The position numbers and the translations under genes are program-made. Source: Lutjanus erythropterus (taxonomy: Eukaryota; Chordata; Actinopteri; Lutjaniformes; Lutjanidae). Taken from it: a stretch of DNA of 64,000 bases. The stretch is taken from assembly GCA_020091685.1 (NCBI GenBank), contig CM034600.1, positions 3,484,837-3,548,836 of the forward strand, read 5' to 3'. Positions 33,936 to 46,255 of the stretch are shown piece by piece. How positions within the stretch are numbered: the stretch's first letter is position 1; each line of letters begins with the position of its first letter. The notes beneath the pieces are model-generated. The model worked only from the letters and a program-made list of their open reading frames with translations. It did no database searches and was not told the origin of the DNA.

Positions 33936-35107
33936 TAGATATGATTTCAACCTATTTACTGAGTGTGTCTGTGTTGCTGTTTAGTTGAACTGCAACAAAC
34001 CTGGTTTGACCTTTTCGTTTCATTTCTTCCTTTTAGTTTTTGAAAAAGCAACAATGTCTGGTTTTGCTGTCAGTCACCTGGCAACAGTGTTGATACAACT
34101 TAATACATCTAAACCTTCGTTTCCTCTTTCTTCCATGTTTACAGTAAAATCAGAGTTTATAACTTTGATTCACATGCTACTTTTTATTGGCATTTTACCA
34201 CTTCGTCATAAAGCCTTAACAATAACCAGCACCTGTTAAGAGGAGGCTGATGACCTGAAAGTTGGCAATGACAGCAGGGTGGGAAACTTCCTATACTGTA
34301 GATATGATGTTGGTCAGTCAGAGACGGGGATTTTTCATTCAGTCAGAGGTTAGGTAAACATTAAGCCTCTGGAATCCAACTCTTTTTCTTTCTCTCTCAC
34401 ACACTTGCCAGTCACATTCTCTGTGCGTTTGGCAGCCTTCGGAGGCGGGTAAACTCCATGTTTCCGCTGATTGCTGCTGTGGAGCTGCTGCCCAGAGATT
34501 TTGTTTTGGCTGCAGACAGACGGTGTGAATTCCCTTCCAAACATAAAAAAAAAAAATCCTTTACACTGCTTTCAGGCTTTACGATGACGTAAATTCAAAT
34601 CAAATTTTCCTTGCTTCTGCTTTGCGTTTTTTCCCTCCTTGAATGTCCCGTCCCGTCAAGAGAGCGCTGTTATTTTGACTCCTTTTTCCACCGTCTGTCA
34701 TCTCTCACAGACACTGGCTACTGAATGGAAGGGAATTTATGAGAGTGAAAGGACTGCAAAAGATCCAAACACAGTCTGCAGGGCATGTCTGCTTGGTGTT
34801 TGGACTGTCGTTCTGTAAAAGTCCAGTGGATCTCTTTTCACGTTGCTTGGCTGAGCCTGAGGCCTTTAAACCCACAGGTCAGTCCACCTCTGATCGGAAA
34901 GTCCTCACATAAGTCCAAACTCCATGACTGAGTTATAAAAATGTCAGGACAGATTAGTCAGATTTACCAAAAGAGAAATATGAAACAGAAAGGAAAGTGC
35001 TAAGTAAAAGTAATTTATACAAAATATTTTTTTTTTGCAGCAACAAAGAACACGTCAGGTCATTTATATGAGCACTATGACCAAATTAAATAATAATAAT
35101 TTGGTAA
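33936..35107. other. intergenic sequence
   Basis: No supported gene and no clear element. The block 34410-34530 has average composition and might be conserved, but that cannot be judged from one sequence. Confidence 0.45.
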
Positions 35108-35710
35108 TAGTACTCATGTTTAAGCTATAATATGTAACACTTCCACATTAAAATATCTTAAAATGCTCAACATATGTCCCATATGTCACAGATGTTTTCA
35201 ACAATGTTCAAATTCAGAGAAATCCATAATTTATTCAAGATAGTTGTTGCTAGCTAGTTGCTATTTGCTATAACTTCCAAGAAAACACAGGATACGTTGG
35301 ATACATCAGAGAGTGGAGAAGGAAGTCATGCCTGAGTCATGTCAGAGAGATTTTTCCAGAGCTTTTGGTTGGTTTGGTTCCTTAAAAGTGAAGATAACAA
35401 CTCCACATTTCTTCACAGTGTCATCAAACTGTGTCTGTGAGAGACCCCCGACAGCAGAACCTAAATGTTGTATGTTTAAGTGCCTTTAAATGATGCTGAA
35501 GACATTTCAGAAAGGAAAGTTTGGGTATTTCTCAGCCGGAGACATATTCCTCTTCAGGTGGCAATTCTGATTATTGGTTTTTCCACCTCTGCTGTAGAGA
35601 CTCATAAAACATGGCAAAATAACATATTCTCTACCTGCACAATGTAGTGTGACATCGTTTTACGAGCTGCACGTCTCTTTACTTCCTGTCAGTGCTACTA
35701 TAACATTACT
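35108..35710 (+). mobile_element. MITE related to the TTAA element at 9109-9663
   Basis: The left part (TATAATATGTAACACTTCC, ATTAAAATATCTTAAAATG) and interior words (GAGAAATCCATAATTTA, ATCAGAGAGTGGAGAAGGAA) match the reverse complement of 9109-9663. The right part (TGCACAATGTAGTGTGACAT...TTTACTTCCTGTCAGTGCTA) recurs at 38555-38635. Confidence 0.5.
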
Positions 35711-36184
35711 TAACCTATACTACATTGTTTTTCAACCTTTAAACCCATGTTGATGTTTAAGTTTAAGTTAATGTTTAAAGAAATACTGAACTATACATCA
35801 TCTTTACATAGAGTGACATATTCCCATGTGATGGCAATTTACCACGACTGCCTCAATAATTACATTTTATGGGATTTTATTACATCATACTCTCATAAGA
35901 GTAGCACAGCTCCTTTAAGGCCAGAGATACTTGCTTTTTTACTACATATCTATATGCATCATGACTGCCTCGTTTATCCTACGTCCATTTGGAGAGATTC
36001 TTGTGCTCATCCTCAGAAATTAACACTACGCACATGTGATGTCCATGTGATTTAACAGCAAGTGTATCTCCGGCCTAAGGAATAGGGCAACGCACAATTG
36101 TGTGCAGCATGCAAGTGACGGAAATGAAATTAGCAGTAATGGCGGTAATGAGCTTAGCCTTGGAGTAGGCACCACTAAATCTAC

Positions 36185-36320
36185 TGTAGATCTAGTCGAC
36201 TAAAATCTTATATTTAGTCAACTAAAAACAGACTAAAACTAAAACAGATGACTTATATATGTCCGATGACTAAGCCTGTGACTAAAACTCAATCAAAATC
36301 TGCTCTTAAAATGAACACTG
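36185..36320. repeat. fragment of a dispersed GACTAAAAC-type repeat
   Basis: AGTCGACTAAAATCTTATAT, then TTAGTCAACTAAAAACAGAC and TAAAACTAAAACAG, is the terminal portion of a fish transposon family. No other end is visible. Confidence 0.45.
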
Positions 36321-38554
36321 GTGGGAAAAACACTTGAAAATAATGATGCTTTCCTGATTTCACCTCTTCATTATGAGTAACTGAAGCAAATATACAAATT
36401 TCAAGTTACAATGGTAACAATAATAAGACTGTAGGAAATAAAAATAACTAACTGTTGGGTTTCATCGATACTGTAAATCCCTCTACAGTAGCAGTAATAG
36501 CATTAAAGCATATTGTGCAAGATGGGATTCCTGCTGTTTGGTACAGTGACTGTGTACTGGCAGACATTTGATAAGTCCTGTGTTTCCCCACAAGAGGAGA
36601 CGGCGTGGGAGGATGAGCAGGAAAGCATGAGAGGACGTTGTGATTAAGAGTTTTATGTTGTGTGTGTGTATAAGTGGAGTTTTAATGAGCTGGACTGTGG
36701 ATGTTTCGCAACACTGACGTAGTCACAGACCACAGCAAAGGAGATTTCTCAACGCACACATGCAAACACACAGAGGTTCAGAGCTGCATTTGAACTAAAA
36801 CACACTCTCAAACACACACACACGTCATCACAGGAACTACATTATGAGTCTTTAAGGAGGACAAGTGCAAAGAGACACTGTCAATAATTTATTTTGCTTA
36901 TGAAGCGGTGTGTGAACATCTAAGAGTCACTCAGCACCACAGAGGATGTGTGTAACCTCGCCAATACTCTGCAAATGTTTTCTCCTTCATTGACTCACTC
37001 ACTGGGTTTGGAAATGTGCTGGTTAAGATGAAAGCAGAAGAGGAGTACTGAAGAAAAATTACAGTGTTCTTCCACCCGGGTCTTCCGCCCATAATTGACC
37101 CATCGTTAATGTAACTCACAAGCTAATGATCGGAGGAGGAAAGGAAAGCTGACCGAGGTTCCAAGCTTTCTGAACTGTTGCACTGTAGGAAGGGTCAACT
37201 GTGGACATTTGGACCACAGCTTACTTTTTACTCTGGGAAACAGTGAGTTCAGTAAAAAAAAAAAAAAACATACAGTATATTGAAGCATGCAGCACAGCCC
37301 TCCTAAAGCTTTCCAACTTTCAGTTTAGCATGAAATTCAACTGAAACAGAAATTAGCCCCTTGTATGAGCCAATCCAGCTAACCACCATCTCACCATCCC
37401 TGCCTCCTCATCCTTCCTCTTCCATTTTTATCTGTCTAAGAGAGGGTAGATCCCTCCCCTTCCGGTGGACCAACATGGGACCTTACTTTGGTAAAAGAGT
37501 GAATTTCGTTCCATTTTAATTTCATTTGTATTATACAAAAAATTTGCTGTTTGTCGGACAAGTTTTGAAGCACCATATTGTGATAACTAGAAAGACTAGA
37601 CATCCAGAAGGTGCACAGAAGCTATAACTATGTTTTCATCCCTGGATTTAGTCACACTGACTTGTTCTTTCACTTCCCGGCTGATAAAAGCACCAGGAGT
37701 TCTTGGAAAAAACACGTAAGGTAAAATAATGTTATGATGTTGCTGACATACTGTATATTGTAAGAGACAAAATATGTAGCTCATTTAGTGAGCGCACCAA
37801 ACTAAACCAGGAAAACATGATCTTTTTAATTGTCTTGCATCACTGATTACTGCTGCAGGTATTTTTTTGTAGGTCACCCTGGAAGTTATTTTAGATTCTT
37901 GCAGAAAATAATTTGTGACAAACAAAAGTTTATAATGCGTCCAAGTTTTGTTCAGGCAGATAATCTTCACAAATGAACACCACTTTCATGTTTTTTGTGC
38001 AAATCACCAGAAGTAAAAAGTTAACGTTAGACTATAAACAGACTACACCACAGTCACATAACTTCACCACAACTTAGTAACTAGCGTTCGGTGTGATGAT
38101 GTTTAATGTCCCTTGCAGTATCATTTAGTCACTTTATAACAACCGCCTTTTTTAAGACACGTGAGAGCTTCAAAATTCACAAGTTTGGTATCTACTGACA
38201 TATTTTATGTCGTAGAGCAGAAAAGTGAAAATCTCTTTAGCTTGTGTTCACAACCGTTCTTATTTTAAACATCTAACCAAAAATCTGTTCAAAAAAGACT
38301 CATTTGTCTCATTTTCTACCACTTCTCTAACATGTACACACAATAAATCAATAGTAACCAGCACAGTGTGACATGTGGCTAGTTTTGTTAGCTGGCAAGT
38401 TACCCCGGAAATAGATTTCTATGCAGTTAGCTACAGTAGCTAATCAAGCAGGCTAATTTCTGTTTAATTCGGACTGCGCTTTGAGACAAGTGTGTGAAGT
38501 TATTTATGTGACATTAAGACTTTAGGAAGCTCGTGCTACTTGTGTCTATTTTCT
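36321..38554. other. intergenic sequence
   Basis: No exon or RNA gene is supported. CA-rich patches occur near 36760-36825. Confidence 0.45.
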
Positions 38555-38635
38555 ACGTGCACAATGTAGCATGACACATCTGTTTTATGAGATGTACGTC
38601 CGCTTACTTCCTGTCAACGCTACTTTGGCTACAAA
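38555..38635 (+). repeat. fragment matching the right part of the 35108-35710 MITE
   Basis: CTACGTGCACAATGTAGCAT, then GACACATCTG...CTTACTTCCTGTCAACGCTA, is similar to 35630-35705 in the same orientation. Confidence 0.5.
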
Positions 38636-39054
38636 CTTTGTGATTTTTCAGTGATTTTAAAAATGGATTCACACATTGCTGTTTGGATTAGATACAAAAT
38701 GTAGTTAATCTTTTGTTGAGAGTCAAGAGTGACGAGTTGCAAGAGCAAGTTGGTCTTCATTAAACTGGATTTGGGTTCCACTGGTTTTTCAACAGCTTTT
38801 GACTGGTCCTAACTGCACGTTCCCAACATATTGTCTGTTTAGCACGTTACATGGTCTGAACCACAGCAGAAACTTAAGCGTCAGGAAAAGCTTGGCTTAT
38901 AATGGATGGAGAAAATCATGTCAGTGTCAGTTTTATTCACATCAACAGAAACATTGGTTTGCCTTGAAAAAAGACAAAGTACTGTCTCACTGCAGGTTGT
39001 AGAGTTGGCCAAGAGACGAGAAGAGAAACAATAAGCTCTTCATTTTTACTGCTC

Positions 39055-39975
39055 CACAGAGGTGAGAAGTAACAAAGTACAAATACATTGTCACTGTATT
39101 TAAGCAGATTTTCATGTATCTGTACTTGATTTTTTTTTTTTTACTTTTCACTTTCAACATTTGAACACAAATATCTGTACTTTCTACTACCTACATTTAC
39201 ATAACAAGAAAAAAAGACGACAAAAGAACATAACAGAAAAGACCTAACAAGATGAAAAGCTACACAAGACTAAAATAACATAATAAGATGAAAAAATGTA
39301 AAAGACGTAGCATGACAAAAAAGACGCAAGATGAAAAACACGTAATGAGATGAAAAACAACATAAAAGATATGACAAGACAAAAAAAGATGTAACGAGAC
39401 TAAAAACAACATAAGAGTATGAAAAAGACGTAAGAAGATGAAACAATGCAAAAGATAAAACAAAACATAACAGATAACATGATGAAAAACGTAATAAGAC
39501 AAAAAGGCATAACAAGGTGAAAAACAACATAAAAGGCATAATGAGACATAACAAGAAAAACATGTAAAAGACGTAACAATAAAAAAGACATAACATGATG
39601 AAAACAATGTAACAAGACAGAAAAGACAGACAAGACTAAAAATGACAAGATGAAAAAATGTAAAACACGTAACAAGAAAAAACTAATGAGATGAAAAAGA
39701 CGTAATAACACTGAAAACAACGTAAAAGTCACAAAGATAAAAACTCTGTATGAAGATCAAAAAGACGTGAAGAAGACTCGACTGGAGAAAAGTTGAGGTT
39801 CAGTTATCTTTGTCCAGAAACAGCTGATACAGAGGACAACTTTTTATTTTCATACTTTGAGTACATTTCAGAGCCTGCGCTTTTTCACTTTTACTTGAGT
39901 AAAGAAGTTGAATCAGTTCTTCTACTTTTACCAGAGTCTATTTTTAAGTATCTGTACTTACATGTGTACAAGGAT
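39055..39975. mobile_element. hAT-like MITE enlarged by an internal short tandem array
   Basis: The left part (GAAGTAACAAAGTACAAATA, ATCTGTACTTTCTACTACCT) and the right part (GAGTACATTTCAGAGCCTGC, ACTTTTACTTGAGTAAAGAA, AAGTATCTGTACTTACATG) are the two halves of a well-known teleost hAT-type MITE. The middle 39200-39760 is a degenerate array of roughly 18-20-base units such as AACAAGATGAAAAACAAC / GTAAAAGACGTAAC. No coding sequence is present. Confidence 0.65.
39200..39760. repeat. degenerate ~20-bp tandem array (A/GACGTAAC-rich)
   Basis: Purine-rich words AAGATGAAAAA, AAAAGACGTAAC and AACAACATAAAAG recur about every 18-20 bases for some 560 bases. The open frames read on the opposite strand (Cys/Phe/Leu-rich) are artefacts of this composition. 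Confidence 0.75.
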
Positions 39976-40507
39976 GTGTACACTTGTGCTGCTCTGCACA
40001 CTTGGAGCGACACGTCGCCTCTCCAGCCCGGAAATCTCACAACAACAAAGAGTCATCTTTACAGGACATCTATCATTATGTTAGTTTTAATTGCAGCAGA
40101 TGAGTTTTGGCATTTCAGAATGACATTTTAATGGCAACGTCTGGATTTTTTGCATTTTTGTACACATAAATCTGCGTAACGATGTTCACTGTCAGCAGCC
40201 AAATGTAAAAGCCTGGAATAAGACTGAGGGTATTTGCTATTTGATCCTGTCTGGATGAAAGATGGAAGCTGGACTGTGTCCAAACGTATGGAGGAGCATA
40301 AACAAAACAGAGCGCGCTGTGTGTGTTTAGGCAGCAGGGAGCATCCAGCGGCTGATATGATGAGATGAACAGATAGAGACGGAGAGAGGAAGATAGAAAG
40401 ATGGATGTCAAGAGATAAGGGAAGCTCTGCAATAACACATTAAGCTAACACAGACAACCCAGTTTTGTTTTCCCACGGGATATACAACACTGTAGGTCCC
40501 ACTGATA

Positions 40508-40508
<1 letters not shown>

Positions 40509-40539
<31 letters not shown>
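40509..40539 (+). repeat. (CA)n microsatellite
   Basis: A pure 31-base AC tract. Confidence 0.95.
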
Positions 40540-40543
<4 letters not shown>

Positions 40544-40696
40544 ATAGTCAAAAACACAGAGATCCCATCTGCCCCTGCGCCTTAATCAGCTTATCACTCC
40601 CTGCACTGAGGCTGTTCAGAGAGACTATATCAAGCTTTGACATACATTAGTGCTGCTGCTGGGATCAAGCAATATACAGTCCCTAACTGAGCACCC

Positions 40697-40730
<34 letters not shown>

Positions 40731-40743
40731 GAGACACACACAC
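40697..40743 (+). repeat. (CT)n(CA)n compound microsatellite
   Basis: A CT run passes directly into a CA run with one GAGA interruption. Confidence 0.9.
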
Positions 40744-40767
40744 GTTCACACACTGCTGCCAACTAGC

Positions 40768-41340
40768 GCTGAACGAAATGCGAAAAAAGTCATATTGCAA
40801 CTATTTTGTCAAACACTGCAATGTTGATAAGATTTAAGTTGGAATGGTTAAGTTTGCGATTGTTTTCAATGAAAATATAAATTAAAAAAAAGATGACGTG
40901 ATTTTTGCTGGGCTCTGTACCAAACAAACATGTTTACTTATCAGTCCCTCCAGGATTTTGCAGGATTTTTCTGGGATTGTTGTTGGAGCCTGAAATGTCA
41001 CATTTCACTGCAGCGTTTCTAAAATATTGGGATGCATGTTGCCACATGTTTAGCCATTTTTTGCAATAAAATTATGGAAGCAAGTGAGAATTGCAAAAAA
41101 ATAAAAGAAAAAAAAGAAAAGTGTTGAAATCTGCAGAAAAACAAAAACTTTTTTTCAATTTCATTGCAAAAAAACTAAAAACATTGCAACATGCATCCCA
41201 ATTTTCATCAAAAATCAATCATTTTGATGAAATTATTGTTTATTTTATTATTATTTTATTAATTTTAATGAAAATAATTCATCAAAATCAATGGCAACTT
41301 TTTTCAGCGAAAATAAAACCACACTCTGTTCTGAGTGTAC
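40768..41340. repeat. dispersed repeats with an internal inverted repeat
   Basis: 40768-40930 shares TGATTTTTGCTGGGCTCTGT, then ACCAAACAAACATG, with 54555-54595, so both belong to one fish repeat family. 41028-41075 (ATTGGGATGCATGTTGC...TTTTTTGCAATAAAATTA) is an imperfect inverted repeat of 41156-41202. This suggests a small fold-back element. Confidence 0.5.
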
Positions 41341-43619
41341 TAAGAAGTGTTACCAGAAAGACTCAGGATTACAAAATTCTAACAAAATATGCATTCTTTA
41401 TTATTGAAGAAGTGCACCTGGTGGGTTTACCACAAAGAAATCTTTTTGGAGCTCAAACTCAGTCAAAACAGCAGGAACAAAATTATAGAATATAAAAGCG
41501 CACATTATTGGTAGAAAAATGATGACAAAGCTTGTGTACTTTCCAGTACACATGACAAAATATAAAAACTAAGAATACAAAATACATGTATGAGTCAAGA
41601 CCTGAAGGAAATATTGTAATGTCAAGTTTTAGCAAAACCTCAAAAACAGCTTGGCATGTTGTGAAGCATTTTTACTGTGATTCTGATAATAATTCAGTCA
41701 ATTTTGCAGCCCCACTGCAAACACACTCCAAACACGCACACACAAATTCAGACATGCATGCAGAGAAAAACACACTGCTGCACATTTTCATCCCAAAAAG
41801 ATTGCAAACATCCCTCTGCATGTAAGTACTATCAAAATCATTAAACACACACACACACGGAGCAGAGGACTTACTGCTTCAAAAATCAACACAAACAAGA
41901 CCCAGACACGCAACAGAGTATGTACGGGCAAATACTGTGTGTGTGTGTGTGTGTTTTTGTAAACTGACAGCATGCCAAAGCCCAGCTGATCTCTCAGTAA
42001 ATATGGACATATGGTCATCCTCTGCTGGGAGAGACGGAGTCACAGGGAGAGAGTGCGAGGATGACACAGAGATGCTTCTTGGCATGTTGTCCTCATCTGT
42101 CCACAGGGAGACCGCAGCGGGCGGAGACATCTTATCCTCCCAGGACATGTGTTCCTTTCCCAAAGCTTAAGCATTTAGCCTTTTTGACTCTTCACATCGC
42201 GGCGGGGAGCGGGTCAGAGGTGTCCACTCTTGGTTACGTAACCATGAGACTGTTGCGGGATGAAAACAAGGGAATTGTCATGCCAGACTGACTTGTTGGT
42301 TATGTAAGATCCACAGAGCGGTTTGAAGAAGCGATGTGGAATGGGGTCTTCAGTGTTGTGAGTCGATCATAACTAAAACTGTGACTGCTTGAAATAAAAG
42401 CTGGCAGCTGCAGTCGATCTGTCTGTTTTTCTTTGCAAATCTGCGTCAAAACCCAAAAGCTCCAGTCAGACTCACTTGGAAATGAACAACTGAAGATTTG
42501 AAAAGCATTTTTCTTGATAGCATAGTGCATTTTGACATGCGAACGTCAGGTGACTTTGGTCAGGTTCTTTGTCATGGTAACAATATTAAGGTTACATTCG
42601 TCATAACTGAAATAATAAGGAACACGTAAGGTTTAGGTTTTTTGAGTCAGTTAAGTTGTATATGTAAGTTTGGAGCAATGGATCGTTGGAACAATGTTGT
42701 TTTCAGGATAGCAGGCTTTCATTCCAATGGGACATTTTTCATATAGATTTCAATATGCATGATATAGAATAATACTTCAAACTAAAACAAACAAACAAAA
42801 AAACACATAAATACCCCTTTTCCCAGCCAAAGAATTAGATTACAAATATATGACAAGTTTCCTTTGAAGTTTTAAAAAAATACATGATTATTTACTGTTA
42901 CTAAAATTCAGTATGTTTATTTAGCTGCTTGACCTGGTGCACTATTTAAGCATTTTTTCAGTGGATTAATGTCTCTGTCTGTTCTGTTAGCTTATATTAC
43001 CGCTTCTTGAAAGGGATAGAATCAAACAGGTATGGTCTAAATTATACAATCTACAATCCTGCTAAAAGAGGCAGCAACAAAATGGATGGAAAAACATTTT
43101 AAAAAGGTAAGTTAAGGAGCCACACGGTAATGAGTGTATTTTTGCTCTTGCTGAGAGCTACTTTTAGCCTCAGTCTTTTAATATTAATGATATATTACGT
43201 ACACAAGTTACTTTACATATTTAATACACTTTAACAAGGTTTTTGCTCTGTGTCAGTAGGAAACATTAAAAAGGCAGCTGGATATGAACTTCTTGGATGA
43301 CTCAGTGAGGTCAAGCATTAGCATTCGCTCACATTAGCCAGTTACAGCCAGCGAGAGTCATCATTTTAGCCGAAAAAGTCCAAGATCATCACCTAGAAAT
43401 GAGAAGCTGCTTTTGTTTACTTCTCTGTGAAATCAAAGACCTTGATTTTGATGTTACATCTGCCACCGTTGTGGGAATGGAAAGCTTGACAGGCTAGCAA
43501 CAGAAACTAAGGAGGGCAGGGCTTAGCGAAGGGTCAATTAAAAATTAACGTTTTGAGCATTTTGGGTGAAAATTCAGCCTCACAGCTCTTATCATTAAAG
43601 GCCTTGACGTCATATTTGG
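41341..43619. other. intergenic sequence
   Basis: No gene is supported. A short GT tract lies at 41936-41954. Confidence 0.45.
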
Positions 43620-43800
43620 GTAATAGGGCTGCACGCTTTGGTAAAAAAGTCATATCATGATTATTTTGCTACGTCAATTAGCACAGAACAGGAAGTCAGA
43701 CACAGAAAAGGCAGGAAGAATCTGGTTAATTTTACAAAATGAAGACCATACATGGTAGAAGTGCAAAGAGTAAGGAAAGAGGATCTAATCAATCTAAACG
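43620..43800. repeat. dispersed repeat fragment related to 20950-21090
   Basis: AGGGCTGCACGCTTTGGTAA is followed by a GGAAGTCAGACACAGAAAAG...AGAATCTGGTTAATTTT segment matching the repeat near 21030. Confidence 0.45.
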
Positions 43801-45639
43801 CTTCTGAAACACTGCTGGTGGGGCTTGCGGCCATGCGGAGGACGGATCAGAACCGTGGCACAGACGGAATCAACCGGTGGAATCAACCAGTAAAACCAAT
43901 CACCAGGAAACATCAGCATTTTCTGAGCGTTCAGAGGAAAAAACTACCTCCTGAACTCATTTCAATGCAAATGAATGGAGTCAGAAGCTCCTGCTGTGAG
44001 TGCAGAGCTGCTGAGCTCACTTATTGCACATTAAAGCCCCTGAGAATCACAACTGCTCCAAGACCAAGGTTATTTACTCCTCTAAATCAAAGCTGACACA
44101 TTACTTATGGATATGCATAAAAATCACTTACACGCTCAGTATCCATCTACCCCCAGTGTGTCCCTCTGCCTCCTTCCTCTCTCGTCCTCCTCCATTTCAG
44201 AGCCTTTAAACTCCTGTGATCTGTCGTTTTTTTTTTTTTTTTTTTAGATCTCTGCTTCCCTGTCTCCCCTCTGTGTTGTTGGCTGTTAATCAGAGTTGCC
44301 TGGGACATCAGGCGGCTGCTGTCATGATGCCCAGCCCCAGGCTCCAGGCAGCAATATTTATTATCATTTGCAACAACAGCACGCTCCACTCCAACACACT
44401 TCTCCAACACGCTCACCAACCACATTCTTCAAACCAGTAAATGTGTTTCTGGAGCTTTACCAACACTAGGAACTAAAAGTCAGGATATCACAGCCTGCGG
44501 TGCTTTGATTTTTACTGGTCTTTTTTTTTTTTAAATCTTTCTACCACAAGTACCCTAATGTTGTGGAAGTACACTGAAGTACCTCTTTTACCACTGAGAA
44601 TCTTTTGAGCATCAAATACTCAGTCATGTTTGAAAAAAAGTGGCTTTGAAAAATGTGCAGCTTGTTCTTCTGGAGAGGGCCGATACAAACAGCTTGGATT
44701 CAAAGCAGTCGCAGTGAAGTCCAGCAAGGTTTGGACTTCTTTGTGACTCAAAGTTAAAAAGTGAAGGCAAAAAAAAAGAGAACTTCTTAATCCACTCCTG
44801 CAGCAAAGTCTCCTTCTCCACAGTCAAAACATGCTACTTATAGTACATCATCCAGCATCTATCAATGATGGGAAGTTAAAGAAGAAATATGAAATATATT
44901 TTCTGTACTGAATCATAAAATGACCATGTTATGTCAGCAGGGATTAAGGCAACATAATCATTTGAAATACTGACTTCTCCAACAACAACGCTACAGCCAG
45001 AACATTCCCCTTTGAAATTATCCATTCCAGGCCGCAACAACCGTTTTTGTTTTGGTCACACTGCCTGTTTCATGTTTATTTACTTTTACAGGAAGTTAAA
45101 ATTAAAGCCGAATGTTTGCAGAACGAGTTAATGTCTGTGTATGAGTCATAAGCACTCATAAGCAATCTTTTAGAAGGAGTAGATGTTAATATCAGTTAAA
45201 TTGAGCAAAATGTAAATGGAGTCCGGCAGGGAGTCGCTGAAGGAGGAGTGGGCTTTTGTTTTTGGGATAAAAGCCTTAACTTTAGATCATCAGACAATTG
45301 ATAGACCTTTACACAGCTGATCACCTTACAGTGGATATCAGCAACTATAAAATAACCTCAAAGTGTGGCAGTTAAAGACATTCTGCAGCTAGACTACAGC
45401 TCTCTCTGTGTTCTCCCAACAGGATTGGTAATTTCTTTATATTGTTTATGTCATCGAATTCAGAGTGTTTTCGGTTAAAATTGGGTAAATATTTGGTTCC
45501 GACAGACTGGAGTTTTGTGCATTCTGTCAGGAAACACAGCTCCTACAGTTTCTACTGTTTCGTCTTTGCACAGCTGGCAGAAGCGCTCCTCTTTGGGAAG
45601 CCATGATTTTTTGTATCAGCCCTTCTTGATGGCCAATTA
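43801..45639. other. intergenic sequence
   Basis: No gene or complete element was recognised. Poly-T runs lie at 44227-44246 and 44521-44532. Confidence 0.45.
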
Positions 45640-46065
45640 GTTGTAAGTCTTGCATAGCCAGACCGCTCTTCACAGAACTCAGTGCTCAAGTCTGGCTCCA
45701 CATACACACATTCTGCCATGTTTGCATTTTTTTTTAAACCAATCACAAATGTCTTGGGCGGCACTAAGCCCAGGATGCAGCGACAGTACAGCTACAAAAT
45801 AGCATCGAGGGGGAACCTGGCTTGGTGGAACATTTGCACGTCGGGAGACGAGCTCTGACATTAAAAATGACCACATCACTGGTAACAGCTGTTAAGTTAT
45901 TTACAGTCAGACCTTTAGTGTCCCAGGTGCTAATTTACTGTTCTCAGCATGTACGTTGCAGCTCGGAGGTTGCTTTTATTTCCCGGGGACTTCGGAAAGG
46001 CAGACAGTGGACGCCACAATACCACGACCAATGGCAGGACTTATAGACTACTACTATGATGCTGA
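45640..46065. repeat. dispersed teleost repeat (AGCCAGAC...GTCTTGGGCGGC family)
   Basis: CTTGCATAGCCAGACCGCTC, AAACCAATCACAAATGTCTT followed by GGGCGGCACTAAGC, and GCTTGGTGGAACATTTGCAC are successive hallmarks of a high-copy percomorph repeat. Its end lies near GACTTATAGACTACTA. It is non-coding and its class is unknown to me. Confidence 0.6.
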
Positions 46066-46139
46066 TTAGACCTGCTCAGACAGAAGCTATGTTGAGATGC
46101 ATGTAAGGTATGAGTCCCTTCAGTATATTGTGCACGTAA

Positions 46140-46255
46140 TGCTTATTTTTACTTTAGGAGACTTTTGAATGCAGGACTTCTACTTGTAACAGAGTATTTT
46201 TACACTGTGGTATAGTTACTTTTACTTAAGTAAAGGTTCTGGGTACTTTCTTAAC
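46140..46255. mobile_element. hAT-like MITE end fragment
   Basis: TTTTGAATGCAGGACTTCTA, then CTTGTAACAGAGTATTTTTA and CACTGTGGTATAGTTACTTT, ends in the TACTTAAGTAAAGG words of the same broad MITE group seen at 2590 and 39055. Confidence 0.65.

Noticed and set aside
39260-39732. Three overlapping Cys/Phe/Leu-rich minus-strand frames that look membrane-like
   Set aside because: They are read through a degenerate purine-rich tandem array; the periodic residues reflect the repeat unit.
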